Shown: piece after piece, positions 33,818 to 44,783 of the stretch
Position numbering within the stretch: the stretch's first letter is position 1
How the letters are laid out: each line of letters opens with the position of its first letter
Assembly (NCBI GenBank): GCA_034401135.1
Contig: JAWZSP010000007.1
Coordinates: 1,116,001 to 1,180,000, forward strand
Reading direction: 5' to 3'
From: Volutella citrinella
Taxonomy: Eukaryota; Ascomycota; Sordariomycetes; Hypocreales; Nectriaceae
Length of the DNA: 64,000 nucleotides
The notes under the pieces: model-generated
Seen by the model: the letters and a program-made list of their open reading frames with translations, nothing else
Database searches by the model: none
Told to the model about the DNA's origin: nothing
Made by a program: the position numbers and the translations under genes

Positions 33818-35866
33818 GTGGAGGAGACTAGAGACGTCAAGGTTCAAGACGACAGATGGGCACCACCTGAAACCGGTTGTAGCACAAGCCATGCTAGTTG
33901 CTCCCACCTTGGTGGTTTGATGTGCAAGTGGCGGGTCTGTAAAGATGGCCAACAGGGTCGTGCCTCGATGGAGGGTTGTGTTGGTACCTGCGACGCATTG
34001 ATGGCTCAACATGATTTTCACTCTATTCATTCTTCATGATAGGATCCTAGATAGGCGTTTGGCGCAACAAAATGAACTGACATGTCATGTCACTATTTGG
34101 ATAACGGCGCAACACGGTTTCAGCGTCTCGCTTGAGGGACACGATGACCAACAGGATGCCACATGGATACGCCATGCACGCTGGAGCTCTGCTCAAGTGC
34201 CGACGGATCCCCATCCCTGGCGGCTGCCACTTTGGCGCTATGGCTGATGTTGGCCAGCCACGGTAGCCATTGTTCTATTCATGACAATTCACCAATAGCC
34301 CCGACGGGGTGCGTGCGCCCACCAGGTGCCATCTGTCTCTGCACAGACGCAAGATCCAGGGCCGATCAGAGTTCCTTGGCTGTTGACTCACAGAGCGAGT
34401 TGGTCGCTCAAGCCATGCCCATGGATCTTGTCCTGCGTCTTGGCTACGGCCCACATCCATTCCTACGGGGCCCGACTGGAGGCCCTGGGCTGGCTGGGCT
34501 GGCAGATGCTTGGAGCCTCCAATCTCCAGGAGCCGCAGGCGACGGAGCGTCGAGAGCCTATCGACGGCATGGGCCTCTTTGATGACGGCCTGTGCAAGCA
34601 GTGGGCGAGTGGCTACGCTCGCAAGGCTGTCGCAAAGACAGGGCCCACTCGCTGCGCGGCTATTCAAAACCTGCCCCTGACCTGCCGCTGGATGCACCCC
34701 GTCTTGTTGGTTCACTCTATTTTTTATCGACTTGTTTTTGTTGTTTATTTTAGAGATGACGAGCCAATACATTGCCGGCAGGGCTGTTTCGCCTCCCCTG
34801 GTGGACCCCCGTAGCCGCCGTGCTGGGATCCGCGATGCGGCTACCTGGAAGCCCCGTCCCCGGCACTGATTGGCCCGGGCCTCGTCCCCCGGGCGGCTGC
34901 TAAGACGCCGGAGCCCACCACCCAGCACCACGGCACGGCGGACGTGCCAGCGCAACCCACGGCAAGCAGCAGAGGGCGTTCGCGGCTGCAGCCATACAGA
35001 GCCGTCGCTTGTCTACCAGGCAGCGAAGGCGGTCGTTTGCTGCCGGGATCACGGCGGCGGCTGGGCGATGGGCGATGCTCGCATCCCAGCGGACAGGGAC
35101 GGGGCACCGCTCTGAAACACGGGCGTTGCGCGGCAGAGAGTGCGGCGGCTGCTGAGGACGATGGTGGCATCCGTCTTACTGTTGTACCTCAGGTTGCTTG
35201 CAAGTTGCACTCAGTGCTGTTGGTGTGACTGGGCTAGTCTGGAGGCGACCGTCTCGAACCATGCAGGGATAGCTGCTGTGCCTATTTTCGTTTTCGCTTT
35301 CGTGGTGAATCTGAGAGGGATTGTCGATAGATCGGTTGGTCGTATACACACGCCGAGTGTGTCGATGTCCTAGATAGATGCCCAACATGTTGAATACAGG
35401 TATAAAGAAGGACGCTCATCCATCTGCTTCCCTTCTTTCTCTTTCTTTCCAGCAAGCACATCCACACAAAGACTTCCATCTCACCCTTTTTTTTTCCTAC
35501 TCTATCTTTCCTTTGTGTCTTTTTCCTATTTCATTTGTCGCCCCTCGGTGTCCCATCTTCAGCGCAAAAAAGATTCCTTCCAGCTTCTCAGCATCCCTTC
35601 TGTTCATCGGGTCATCGTTTCTGGGAAACGGACGTCCTCGACTTTTCAGCATCCTCTCTATCTCTCACTCTATCTCTTCATCTCTCGCGTCTTAAACGAA
35701 ACGACAAAGCTCTCTTCTGCCCCTTCTACGCGGGCTCTCAGTTGACAAGATTTCCTCTCCGGCCCCCGTCCAGCCCTTCTACTCGAAGAACCTCCCGCTG
35801 CAAACCGCCGCGTCATCCCGCCCTCGCCTTTGCATCGTCACGCCCGCCTCGCTCGCCAAATTCAAG
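33818..35866. other. Intergenic, 2.05 kb
   Basis: Between epsin and the MARVEL-like gene. The last about 450 nt (from 35415) are strikingly CT-rich with T runs, so they are a probable long leader of the MARVEL gene. A 226-codon minus-strand open frame at 34275-34955 was considered and rejected. Nothing else seen. Confidence 0.5.
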
Positions 35867-36442
35867 ATGAACCAGCCTGGTGTCCCCGCCGCCCTTGGCA
35901 TGACCTTCACCGTCATGCGGGCCATGGAGCTCGTCTCCGTCATTGCCGTCATCGGCCTCTCGTCCAACTTCATCGCCGAGATGGTCAATGCCAGCTACGC
36001 CGCCCCTCCGGCACTCATTGGCGCACTGGTTGTTGCCTGCATTGCCACTCTCTACATCATCATCTCCTTCATTCTTTACCGCGACTCCATTCTCCCATTC
36101 CTTGTCGCCGCCGGTGCTGACTCGACCATCCTCATCGCTCTCATCGTCGTTGCAAGCACCGTCGGCAAGCCCGTCAGCTATCTGTCGTGCCCCAAGCTCT
36201 CCGACAGCGGCAACACGGCAAACTTCATCAACTCGCTCTTCCACAATGTCAAGGACCTGAAGACCAACGTCTACATGTGGGTTGATGCCGACAAGAACTC
36301 GTGCTTCCAGCTCAAGGCTGTCTGGGGCCTCTGCATCGCCTTGTGCGTGCTCTTTGCCTTCTCAGCCATCACCGCCGGCTGCATCTGGAAGAGCACCAAG
36401 AAGCCTTCTCAGCCCAAGGACGTTGAGGGTGGCCACTACTGA
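35867..36442 (+). CDS. MARVEL-like four-transmembrane protein
   Basis: Single exon, 191 aa, starting MNQPGVPAALGMTFTVMRAMEL. Four hydrophobic segments lie near residues 15-35, 46-70, 77-97 and 147-169. The loop before TM4 holds conserved-looking cysteines and NVYMWVDADKNSCF. Topology and size fit fungal MARVEL-domain proteins, thought to organise membrane domains; no activity is assigned. The C-tail is short and basic (KSTKKPSQPKD) then EGGHY. A CT-rich leader of more than 400 nt precedes the ATG. After the TGA the same frame stays open for another 141 codons (see the next entry). Confidence 0.82.
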   Translation: MNQPGVPAALGMTFTVMRAMELVSVIAVIGLSSNFIAEMVNASYAAPPALIGALVVACIATLYIIISFILYRDSILPFLVAAGADSTILIALIVVASTVGKPVSYLSCPKLSDSGNTANFINSLFHNVKDLKTNVYMWVDADKNSCFQLKAVWGLCIALCVLFAFSAITAGCIWKSTKKPSQPKDVEGGHY

Positions 36443-36466
36443 AGGTGCGACCGTGGACGCCCGGCA

Positions 36467-36865
36467 ATGCCCGCTCCTGTGATGCCTGCCAGCCGATCGA
36501 GGTCTCGGAGCTTGGGCACCATGGCTATGGCACACCAGGAGAAGCGCTTCGATAGCGATTCATCCGATGTGGATAGTGCGCACATGCCATGGATCCCGCC
36601 GCCGCCCACGGTGTCCTCTCGTAGGGCCACAAAGGAGCTGCCCCGACCAGTGGCGGACATGCCTCCATTGCCTCCCCTGCCCCCATTGCCCCCTCACCCA
36701 CCATCGCCTGCTCTCTCCAACGACAGCCCGCGGAGCCCTCTTCTCGAGAGCTTCAGGATACAGCGCAAGACCATTATGCAACGGGTCGAAGGTTGGTGGG
36801 ATCTGGATCTCCTCGAAAAGAGACGGACTTTGTTTGGTGGCGGCCCAGCTCCGCCCAGGACCTAG
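36467..36865 (+). CDS. Possible small proline-rich protein, or C-terminal extension of the MARVEL gene
   Basis: 132 codons from an ATG 24 nt after the TGA of the MARVEL-like gene, and in the same frame with no stop between. The sequence opens with Arg-Ser repeats (SRSRSRS), has a polyproline stretch (PPLPPLPPLPPHPP) and ends in a hydrophobic/basic segment with WWDLDLLEKRRTLFGG. The ending looks like real protein rather than random translation and I have a vague memory of WWDLxLLEKRxTLFG in fungal proteins, which cannot be verified here. It could be a second cistron, a readthrough extension, or chance; GC-rich sequence makes long random frames, and overlapping open frames of similar length exist on both strands. 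Confidence 0.4.
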   Translation: MPAPVMPASRSRSRSLGTMAMAHQEKRFDSDSSDVDSAHMPWIPPPPTVSSRRATKELPRPVADMPPLPPLPPLPPHPPSPALSNDSPRSPLLESFRIQRKTIMQRVEGWWDLDLLEKRRTLFGGGPAPPRT

Positions 36866-37262
36866 TTTGTCGGAAAACGGAATGATTGTGTGCTGCAAAT
36901 GTTAATGATTTGGATCGGACCGGCTACTTTGCCTGCTTGCTGTTTGGTTAGCAGTGTGGAAATCACAATTTGGTAATGTCTACTGGATAGATGGAGTTTG
37001 TCGTTCTAGAAAACCACCAAACGCAAAAAAATAACAGGGAGTTGATGTTTCTGAACAAAAAGTTCTCTCTTGAATTCAAAGTGAAGGCGCAATTCTCATG
37101 TGGTCGCAGCCTCTAAATCGTATGTGCAATGAGGCCATCTCACTTCATATACCAAAAATCATCCATCACAAGCATACCCTGACGTGGTCCCGCTAAACCC
37201 CTCTGTCCTGAACTCCCAAAATACACTAGCAAGTATAGAACTGTAGTGTGCTTCCCAGGGTA
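36866..37262. other. Intergenic between convergent genes
   Basis: About 400 nt of relatively AT-rich sequence between the MARVEL locus (+) and the Zn2Cys6 gene (-). Probably 3' untranslated sequence; nothing else seen. Confidence 0.5.
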
Positions 37263-39116
37263 TCAAATCAAAAGCACTCCGTGTCCCAAAATCCGCATGC
37301 ACTTGGCAACATCCCAATTCTCATTCATCTGGTCCCTCTGCTGCCATACGGCCTCCATGACTGCCATGGCATCCCTCGCAGTGCCAAACACGCTGAGGAC
37401 ACCAAGCCGCTTCACCATGCCCCTAAAGACATCCTCATCTTCAGGCGGAGACAGACAGCCGGCGATGCAGAACGGCCACACGAGCGACTTCAAGCACGTG
37501 GTGTCGGGGAGCTGTTCAAGGAGATTCTTGATTCTCGAAACAGAAAGACGGATCTCGGGGTTTGATGGTTGCCATCCGTTCAGGACTACGTAGAGGTAGA
37601 GAACAATGGCATGTAGCCAGATGATGTTGTTCATGCGGATAGTAGGGGCGCGCTTGTCGGTGCTAGGGTCCAGAAAAGGGCGAGGACTCGACACCAAGTC
37701 ATGCATCGGGTTGGACGTAGGCTGTGAGCCGACGTGCTCTGACTCCAGCACATAGAGGCCGGCCTTTATGGCGTCTTCCATCACGCGGCCTCGCTCGATG
37801 AGCTCACTCATTGATAGCGCCCCAATACTTCTTTGCTGCTGCTTCCACGCATCCAGGTCGGCGATGTCGCCCAGTATTTGCACGACCCAGTTGTGGAGCC
37901 CAGTGAACTCTTCCATGAAGAGATTTCCTATCGTTGAGGGGCCGGTCTCGCTGCAGAATTGCTTGCAACCGGGGATAACGGGTGCCTGGTAAGCGCGGAG
38001 TCGTGGAGCACGCTGGAGCGTGATGCTTGCCATGACGTCAATAGAGAGAATGTTGGCCGTGAAGAAACGCAGAGCAGCTTGGTTCGTACTGAAGGGCCGG
38101 CGGAACCCCATCTCTGGCGGCGGCCACCTATAGCTGTACAGGCTATGCAGTACGTCGTTCCACTGTTCGGGTACTGGGACAAGCTGCTGGAAGATTGCAA
38201 TGGCTGCATCGAGATGCACGCGCCAGTTGTCCTTGTTGCCAATGGAGACCTCGAAGATGAGCATCTGCAGGATGGCCTGCAAGACGAGCAACTTGTCTCT
38301 GGGCGAAGCGCCACAAGCGGGGACGGTAATAGCACGCATCTCACGCTGTAGCTCATGCAAACCCATCTCAAGCTGGTTCTGTAGCTGCTGAACCATTCTG
38401 TTGGTGCACTCCTCGTGCTGCTGCTCGCCGTTGGCCATGATAATGCTGAAGTAATACGATGCCAGAGAGACGGCTGTGTGCCACACTGCCTTGTTGCTTT
38501 GAAGGACATCGAGGACCCAGCCGCGGCCACCAGCCAGCACAGGAGGCTGGTAGAAGGGGAACAGATATGGAAAGAGGTAGTCCAAGTATATCATGATGAA
38601 GTGGACCTCGGTGGAGGCGCCGGTAGCACTGCTCGGGTCTTCGGGGCGGACCGTAAACTGGCTGTGCCACGGGACTTCTGGGGGCGAGGCGCCACTAGTA
38701 TTGCTTGACGGCGGTGTGTCGCCCATCTCGTGGCCAGAGGCAGGGTCTGTCTCGGAGCCGCCTCCCATGGGCGTGTCGCTAGACTGGTCGGCAGGACTGG
38801 TGTTCTTACCATCCTCGCTGGGGCTGAGGTGGACGTTGCGGGTGCCAGCCTCGAGCATCTCCATGTACTTGCGATCGCGGCGCTGGCTGGCCTGCTTCTT
38901 GACTTGGGACTTAATCTTCTCGGCCATGGCCTTCTGCTTGGCGCCGCCGTCCATCCAGTCGGGCTTCTCTTCGTCATAGTAGCAGGTAATCTCGAGGGAG
39001 CCGCAGCCCTCGCAGATAGGGCGTTTCTCATCGCACTTCTTGCGGCGCAAGCGACAGGTCCAGCAGCCGGCATTGGAGCGCACCTTGGCGCTCATGAGGT
39101 GGCGGAGCATTGACAT
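37263..39116 (-). CDS. Zn(II)2Cys6 transcription factor
   Basis: Single exon from the ATG at 39116, 617 aa. The DNA-binding domain is at the extreme N-terminus: C18-X2-C21-X6-C28-X6-C35-X2-C38-X6-C45, a perfect binuclear zinc cluster, with basic RLRRKK between. A Lys/Arg-rich segment (about 50-80) follows and could be a linker/NLS. Residues 90-165 are Ser/Pro/Asp-rich. From about 185 to the end the chain is helical, with VHFIMIYLDYLFPYLFPFY and WHTAVSLASYYFSI, typical of the Fungal_trans_2 type regulatory region. It ends IMRILGHGVLLI-like (CMRILGHGVLLI). Target genes are unknown. It is the first of a run of minus-strand genes that includes copper and zinc transporters, but is farthest downstream and may be unrelated. 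Confidence 0.95.
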   Translation of the reverse strand: MSMLRHLMSAKVRSNAGCWTCRLRRKKCDEKRPICEGCGSLEITCYYDEEKPDWMDGGAKQKAMAEKIKSQVKKQASQRRDRKYMEMLEAGTRNVHLSPSEDGKNTSPADQSSDTPMGGGSETDPASGHEMGDTPPSSNTSGASPPEVPWHSQFTVRPEDPSSATGASTEVHFIMIYLDYLFPYLFPFYQPPVLAGGRGWVLDVLQSNKAVWHTAVSLASYYFSIIMANGEQQHEECTNRMVQQLQNQLEMGLHELQREMRAITVPACGASPRDKLLVLQAILQMLIFEVSIGNKDNWRVHLDAAIAIFQQLVPVPEQWNDVLHSLYSYRWPPPEMGFRRPFSTNQAALRFFTANILSIDVMASITLQRAPRLRAYQAPVIPGCKQFCSETGPSTIGNLFMEEFTGLHNWVVQILGDIADLDAWKQQQRSIGALSMSELIERGRVMEDAIKAGLYVLESEHVGSQPTSNPMHDLVSSPRPFLDPSTDKRAPTIRMNNIIWLHAIVLYLYVVLNGWQPSNPEIRLSVSRIKNLLEQLPDTTCLKSLVWPFCIAGCLSPPEDEDVFRGMVKRLGVLSVFGTARDAMAVMEAVWQQRDQMNENWDVAKCMRILGHGVLLI

Positions 39117-40494
39117 AGCGACGGATCGATCGACGGATAGAGACACCAAGGAGCGATCGTTTGATCGTCGCAGCAAGGCTGGGGATGGATGAATTGACGT
39201 GCGGGAGGAGTCGTCTGTGTGTTGTCGCGGGTATAAGTAATCGATCGGTGGTGTTTAGGTCTAGATAGACGGTGCGGCTGCTAGTGGCGCCAGTGACAGG
39301 AACAAGGAGGCGGCGCGCGCCTCCATAGCACTCTTCAAGGATCAGGTCGAGTGTCAGGTCCAGTCGGCAAATGGCCGTTCTGTTCAGTTGCGAGATGCGA
39401 CGTGGTGAGGATTGCAGATTGCAGATTCGCGGCTATTGAGGCGTTGCGCTTGGCAGTCATTTGTCAGCCCCACTAATGAGGCCCATCTCCATCGGACCGG
39501 GCTGATCCCGCATGGCACTACGATGAGCAGGCAGGAGCAGGCGCGTCGGAGGTTTCACTGTGTGGGCGCCCACCACCTCGATCCCCCTAGGCTAATTAGA
39601 TCACCACATAAGGCGAGTCGCATCAAAAGTTGAGGTACCTAGGCTTGTTTCGTGGCCGACTCTATGCTTTTCTTTTGAATATTGCGCTGCCTCAGGAGGG
39701 TCCGCTTCTAGGAAGAAATACATATCCCCCACATCGGAGTCAGTGACCCAATGTCAGCCAACTTCAACAAGGTAATAACTTCCCCCCCTCCACATCTACT
39801 TGCACAGTATTACTGCAACACTTTTTCTCGATCTCCGTCGCCCGACTCCAAATTATTTCAGTTGGATAAATCCTTACGCAGTGGAACTGTGTAGGGGCTA
39901 TTTTTCGAAACACCGAAAAGCCTCACCCATTACCCTAGGCCGCACAACAACAGTGTCGGCGTCAGGTTCCAGGAACACAATCGTATCGACCCGATGGTTC
40001 AACAGCTTGGTCCATCGTGTACAATAACAGTCGAGCACGTTGGAGGAAGAGTGTATGGGCTACCGAATATATTGCATCGTCAAAATGAGGGTATCATATT
40101 ATTATCGCAACTAATTATCGTGATCAGGACACAACCCTGGGGTCTCCGAGAGGCCAATCAGGTTGCAAGACAACACGGCAACAAGGATCTGTAACTCTCA
40201 GACAACGCCCAAACTCGTGCGCAGCAGGGACCAGCGCGACAACTCTGCCACACCAAGCATCCCCAACGAGGTAGGTGCCACGATTGTCACAGCCACCCAA
40301 GCAGAGGGGTTGTAACGCCTAGTCCCTGGTAAGGCAAGCCTGCTGCCTTTGCCCTGACTGTCCTGGCTGTCCGATGGACCAAGATGGGGTCCCAAATGAG
40401 GGTTTGCCAGCCTTACGGGCATCATAAGGCCGAGCGTACCCAGAATTGCAGCCCCAGTCGTGTCCTCCCCAAGCCTCCATGGCACGCGGGAGCT
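39117..40494. other. Intergenic, 1.4 kb
   Basis: Promoter of the Zn2Cys6 gene (-) and 3' end of the copper-transporter gene (-). Only short random frames; no repeat or RNA gene seen. Confidence 0.5.
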
Positions 40495-41293
40495 TTAGCC
40501 GCAACACACTGTCGCCTCCTGGCTGGCGCTCGTCTGCTTGCGTCCACCGAGAGTCTCCCACTGGAAGACGAAGGCACCGAGGAAAGCACCGATGAAGATG
40601 CAGATGATGATGTATCCGTTGTAGTACCTAACATTTGGACCGATGATCAGCACAACTGGAGGGAACGAGAAGAAGCAGACGGTGGATGCACGTACATGGC
40701 GAGGAGCATGACAAAGTAGGCAATGGCGAACTGGACCATGTGCAGCAGCGCCCGGATGGCCTGCTGCCAGATGTTGGGGCGGAACGGGGGGATCGTCTGG
40801 CACACAGCAGCCGCGTTGGCGATGCTCTTGTCCGGGCTGTCGGTCCCGGACGCCGTAGGGGCGGCGGCGGCGCCGTCGAACTTGGCCTCGTGTTGGCGGA
40901 TGAGATAGCGGTCGAACTCCTTGACGGATCGGCGGAGGAGCTCGAGGGACATGACGAGAAGGATGACGCCGATGCACGATCCTGCGAACATGCCGTTGGA
41001 CGTCACCTTCCATGTTGAGGAGATGAAGCACGAGTCGATGGTGTTCCAGTTCCAGAGCATCTGCCGGGCACAGTCGCGTCAGTTTAACGAGATGCTTCAA
41101 CACGCTCAGCTGCAAGAGCCAACGCCAGACGTACCGAAATTTTGCAACCACCTGCCATTCCCATATCGTGGTCCATGGCCATTGAGGTTTCGGAGCTGCT
41201 CATGTCCATAGTCATGGTGCCGTGGTTCATGCCGGTGGCGGTAGGCGTGGCCGACATGTCCATGCCGCTATGGTCCATCGTGGCGTGGTTCAT
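40495..41293 (-). CDS. Ctr-family high-affinity copper transporter
   Basis: Exons 41293-41135, 41060-40696, 40627-40495; 218 aa. The N-terminus is Met/His-rich with Mets-type motifs (MDHSGMDM, MNHGTMTMDM, MAMDHDMGM) that capture Cu(I). Three membrane segments follow: after WNWNTIDSCFISSTWKV (TM1 about 75-97), AIAYFVMLLAMYYNGYIII (TM2) and FIGAFLGAFVF (TM3). The MxxxM of TM2 is FVMLLAMY in this protein, with both Met residues at the expected four-residue spacing. TM3 has a GxxxG-like GAFLG. The second splice junction (AT|G) falls inside the TM2 Met codon, so correct splicing is needed for the pore residue. The C-terminus ends VCCG, consistent with the Cys tail that passes copper to chaperones. 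Expected as a plasma-membrane or vacuolar trimer importing copper. Confidence 0.95.
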
Positions 41294-43096
41294 GGTGTCT
41301 GTCAAGCGTGTATATGCCCGAGGATGATGGTGATGTTGCTGCTGCTTTCTGGGACTTATACCGAGGCTGAAGTTGGCGAGAGCAATGAACAACAAGCAAG
41401 AGAAAAAAAGGCTCCAAGGGTGCCTGAGCAGCACCTGATGGGGTATTTCTATTGTTGCAGCGACAGAAACTCTGGCCTCGCGCATGCACATGTTGGCTCG
41501 CGCATACTGGCGCATCGTACATGGATCTCCACTTCAACTTCCACCTCGACATCCATCCCGTCCAATACCATTGCCCACGCTCGGCCGCCCAGGGATGGCC
41601 TGTGAGACCAAACCGTGGCAGCCGATCCACGAGCGCCTCACGGAGCGCTCAGTGCGCTGCCAAGCACCTCAAATCTGCGCAGGCCCTTGTCCGCGTCCCC
41701 ATCTCCCGCCCGTGGCCCGGACGTGGTTCGAGGCTGCAGCGCGGAATCACAGGTTTATCGTCCAACTGCGGTGGTTTGAGCAAGTTTCTGGGGGCGACTA
41801 TTGTTCCGCGCTGAACTACCACGCACCACAACCCTGCCTATCTCTCCCACCCTGGTGCGGGCACCACCACATCTCCCCTGGCTACCCGAACAAACAAAAT
41901 ATCAACTTCGTGGCCAAGGTTTGGCGCTGTCGGATGTGAGTTTAAGGTGTGTCGTGAGTGACATCTAGCGTGCAGGCGGACAGGCTTCAAGATACCCTGG
42001 TGGCGCCGGGCTGACTACCTTAATTTAGTGGCTGCAACATTTATGAATTTCTGCTCGTACAGCTTGGCATCGCTCATATCAGGGTCGCCGTGGGCCGTCC
42101 TTCAAAATCCATCCTCCGACCCATCAGCTCTCATTCAGCTCTCGCTGGACCCCGAGGTGGGTCAGCATTACCTGCGAGCTACCGCAATGCTCCATTGTCC
42201 CGGTGTGCCAACATCCCGGCTCCAAGGCCATGGATCTGGTCGGGCTCATGTGCTCTCTTGGGCATCCGTGGCCTTGCCATGGTGATTTAGACTAACTTGC
42301 GCGGGTGACTGACTTATCGCGTGATTCGGATCAGTGGCTTCAAGGTCTTGACACGCGTTGACCAGCTGGATTTTCTTCCATTGGATTTTCTTCTGTGGAT
42401 TTTTGTCTGCCCAAGTCTTCCAGCTTTGCTTGGCTGAATTTTCGTGCATGGGGCTTGGCGCCTGAGCATGCACGTTGCTCACCTTTCACGTTGGCTTCGG
42501 TTTTCCTTGCCTCATGCAACTGAAATTCTCCAAAGTGCAGAGTGGTGGCCCATCTCCACACACATGCCGTTGGGGATGTTCCTGCATCGACTGACTTGTG
42601 CTTGATGGACCATTGGGGTTGTACCCTTGCTCATGATATGTAGATGCTAAGAATATGTGCCGTTCCATGTGCCGGCATGTTGGTGACGCACTGTCGCATC
42701 TTCTGGTATCATGGTGTGCAGAGAGATGCTTTGTGACGTTTCCATGCATATGAGAGCAGTAGTGGAAGTTTCTTTAAAAAGATTCCTGCGGCTTACTCGT
42801 TTCAGGGTCAACATCTGGGGGCGTTAAACGGCGTGTGCCAGGATAGCCCTTGTCATGGAACCTTGGCTATTTGACATACACTCAGATACGACTAACTGAG
42901 GGTAGTTTGTGGCGAGTATGATCTACATCTCATTTTATGTCAAACAACTCTGGGTTGGATGGGAACCAATAATGCTCAACCCCACATCTCCGTTCAAATG
43001 TTGCGAGTCTCTCAGGACTCTCAGTCGTTTCTTTTTCAATTACTTGATACATTTTATTGGTTGCCTATAGTCCTTGGGAACTCTTGAACCTTGGCC
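41294..43096. other. Intergenic, 1.8 kb
   Basis: Upstream region of the Ctr gene and 3' end of the MGCCCSK gene. The stretch 42200-43060 is less GC-rich than its surroundings, and 42366-42410 has three imperfect copies of a 15-nt TGGATTTTCTTC-type unit. Two minus-strand frames of 78 and 87 codons (42246-42482, 42486-42749) have no recognisable features. Nothing firm seen. Confidence 0.5.
42366..42410. repeat. Three imperfect 15-nt tandem units
   Basis: TGGATTTTCTTCCAT, TGGATTTTCTTCTG and TGGATTTTTGTCTG follow each other with small differences. Short and degenerate; possibly a chance slippage product. Confidence 0.5.
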
Positions 43097-43530
43097 TTAT
43101 CTTGACTTGGACGAGCTTGAACTCGTCGATGAGCTCGAGGTGGCCGACAGCGTACTGCGGTGGCTCATTGCTCCATACGGGAACACTCGGTTCTGGACCG
43201 TGTCAGTCTCAGTCGCCGGCTGTGTTCTCGACGCTCGTTCATTGCATCCTGAGAGAAGGCCATCTGCAGAGCCCCGCCCAGAGGCCGTAGTGACGGGTTG
43301 CTGAGCGCGGGCATCCAGTTTTGCAGTCTGGGCACGCGGTGAGCCCGGGGAACCAGGCGAGGCCGACTCCTCCCAAGTGAAGGTTTGGTCAAATATGCTG
43401 TTCCAAGTCAGTCCGAAGAATAATTACAAGACCATGATTTTATCACTCACGGTTCTGTATCGTCCGTGGCCCGAGAGGGTCTGGTGACCTCGAACTTTGG
43501 CTCTGTGGCCTTTGAGCAGCAACAACCCAT
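43097..43530 (-). CDS. Small MGCCCSK protein, predicted N-myristoylated and palmitoylated
   Basis: Two exons, 43530-43451 and 43397-43097, across a 53-nt intron (GTGAGT donor, AACAG acceptor); 126 aa. I assembled this by following the frame through the intron; neither exon alone is obvious. MGCCCSK at the N-terminus is a textbook context for Gly2 myristoylation followed by palmitoylation of neighbouring cysteines, so membrane attachment is predicted. The rest is hydrophilic and probably disordered: TFTWEESASPGSPGSPRAQ, a Gly/Ser-rich centre and a C-terminal Ser tract (SATSSSSTSSSSSKSR). No catalytic domain. It lies 347 nt downstream of the NmrA/SDR-like gene on the same strand. Family not recognised; many fungi have short acylated proteins of this kind, with unknown roles. 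Confidence 0.72.
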
Positions 43531-43877
43531 GATGCTGGGAAAGAGTAGGTTGCGTTAATGTGCCTTTTTTATTTTTATTTTTCAAAATAAGGATTGGATC
43601 AATTGATCTATTGGGCAGCCCCTACGCCCAATGGTTCTTTATGTATGGCCACGCTCAGCTGTGAGCCACTTGCGAAATGTGTATCTCTGTGGGTGAATTG
43701 GAGTTGAGGGATGCTGGTAGAACAGCTCATGAGAGATAAAGTCTTCAACTGCCCAAGCCTTGTGAACTCATGGAAATTTCGTTCAGAGTCCCCATCACTC
43801 GCAAACTCCGCATTGTAAAATAAATGGCGAGTGAGCCTGCGCATTGAATCTGTAGGTGCGCGCGCACCTGGCAGTAT
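43531..43877. other. Intergenic, 347 nt
   Basis: Between the NmrA/SDR-like gene and the MGCCCSK gene, both minus. Contains an AT-rich patch at 43567-43600 close to the MGCCCSK start, a possible core promoter/leader. Nothing else. Confidence 0.4.
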
Positions 43878-44783
43878 CTAATTGGAGGACCAGACGGGCT
43901 CGCCCTCTGCGCACTCGGCCCCCTCGCGCACACATCTGTCGACGGCGGTAGAGGCGTCCTCTCCTCCATCGAGCACGTCCAACCACCGGCCCTTGACGCT
44001 CTCAGCCTCCAGCAGCAGCGCCGTGACACGAGCTGTCGTGGCCCGCGTCGTCATCCCCCTGGCCTGCTTTGTTTGGCCCATCACGACGCCGCCTTCTTCT
44101 TTGTCCGTCAGGCCACCTGGCCGGATTGACACTGCGTTGATGCCGGGTCGCTTCCTCGCCTCCACCACGATGGCCTCGTCGGCGGCCACCTTGGCCTCGT
44201 AGTAGCGAGCGAGGAACGTCGAGTTGACCTTCTTCCAGCCCTCCCAGTCAGCTTCGGTCCACCACGGGGCATTCAGCCGACGAGCGCCCAGATAGGATTC
44301 GAGGAGGAAGTGTGTGATGGATGGAGTTGCCACTGCAGCACGGAGAAAGTTGATTGCCGCATCGCGGTCAATTCGGAAGACCTAGACACACGTTAGCCGT
44401 CGCTCCTTGATGCCCAAGGTCAGGCGGGCATCTACTCGGTCCTGATCTCCGGTTGCCCCAGCGCCTATTGACTGTTAGTCTACTAGTATGGGCACACGCA
44501 TTCGACAGAGGCTGCCCATACCAGCGCTCCAAACGATGGAGTCCGGCTGAACCTGATTGATAATGTCTTGCGCCTTTTCCTGCGTGTCTACTTTCTCCAG
44601 GTCATGAACAATGACTTGGAATTTACCAGGCAGCCCCACGGCTATCTTCTTCAAGTCCTCGACCTGCTCCTCGGTGCGGATGAGGCCGGTAACGGACCAT
44701 GACTTCTCGAGAAGAAGCTTCGTGAGCAGCCTGCTAATTTTCCCATTACCCCCAAGGACGAGTACGTGACGTGTGGAAGCCAT
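43878..44783 (-). CDS. NmrA/SDR-like NAD(P)-binding protein
   Basis: Exons 44783-44522, 44464-44436 (29 nt) and 44381-43878; 264 aa. The N-terminal Rossmann motif is GGNGKISR (11-18) after HVLVL, followed by the first helix and a second strand ending GLIRTEEQ, typical of atypical SDRs (NAD(P)H-binding type). HDLEKVD and SIVWSAGAGATGDQDRVFRIDRDAAINFLRAA span both introns and keep the family pattern (AGAG...ID.DGA). YYEAKVAADEA contains a Tyr-X3-Lys-like pair and SIRPGGLT the usual C-side motif. Close relatives are annotated as NAD-dependent epimerase/dehydratase or 'NAD(P)-binding' in fungi, similar to yeast YLR-type proteins of unknown substrate. No signal peptide; cytosolic. The substrate cannot be inferred. 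Confidence 0.86.

Noticed and set aside
34275..34955. 226-codon minus-strand frame between epsin and the MARVEL-like gene
   Set aside because: Random-looking composition, several overlapping frames of similar length on the other strand, no splice or domain support.
42200..43060. AT-richer stretch as a possible RIP-mutated transposon remnant
   Set aside because: No terminal repeats, no transposase-like translation and only modest AT enrichment.
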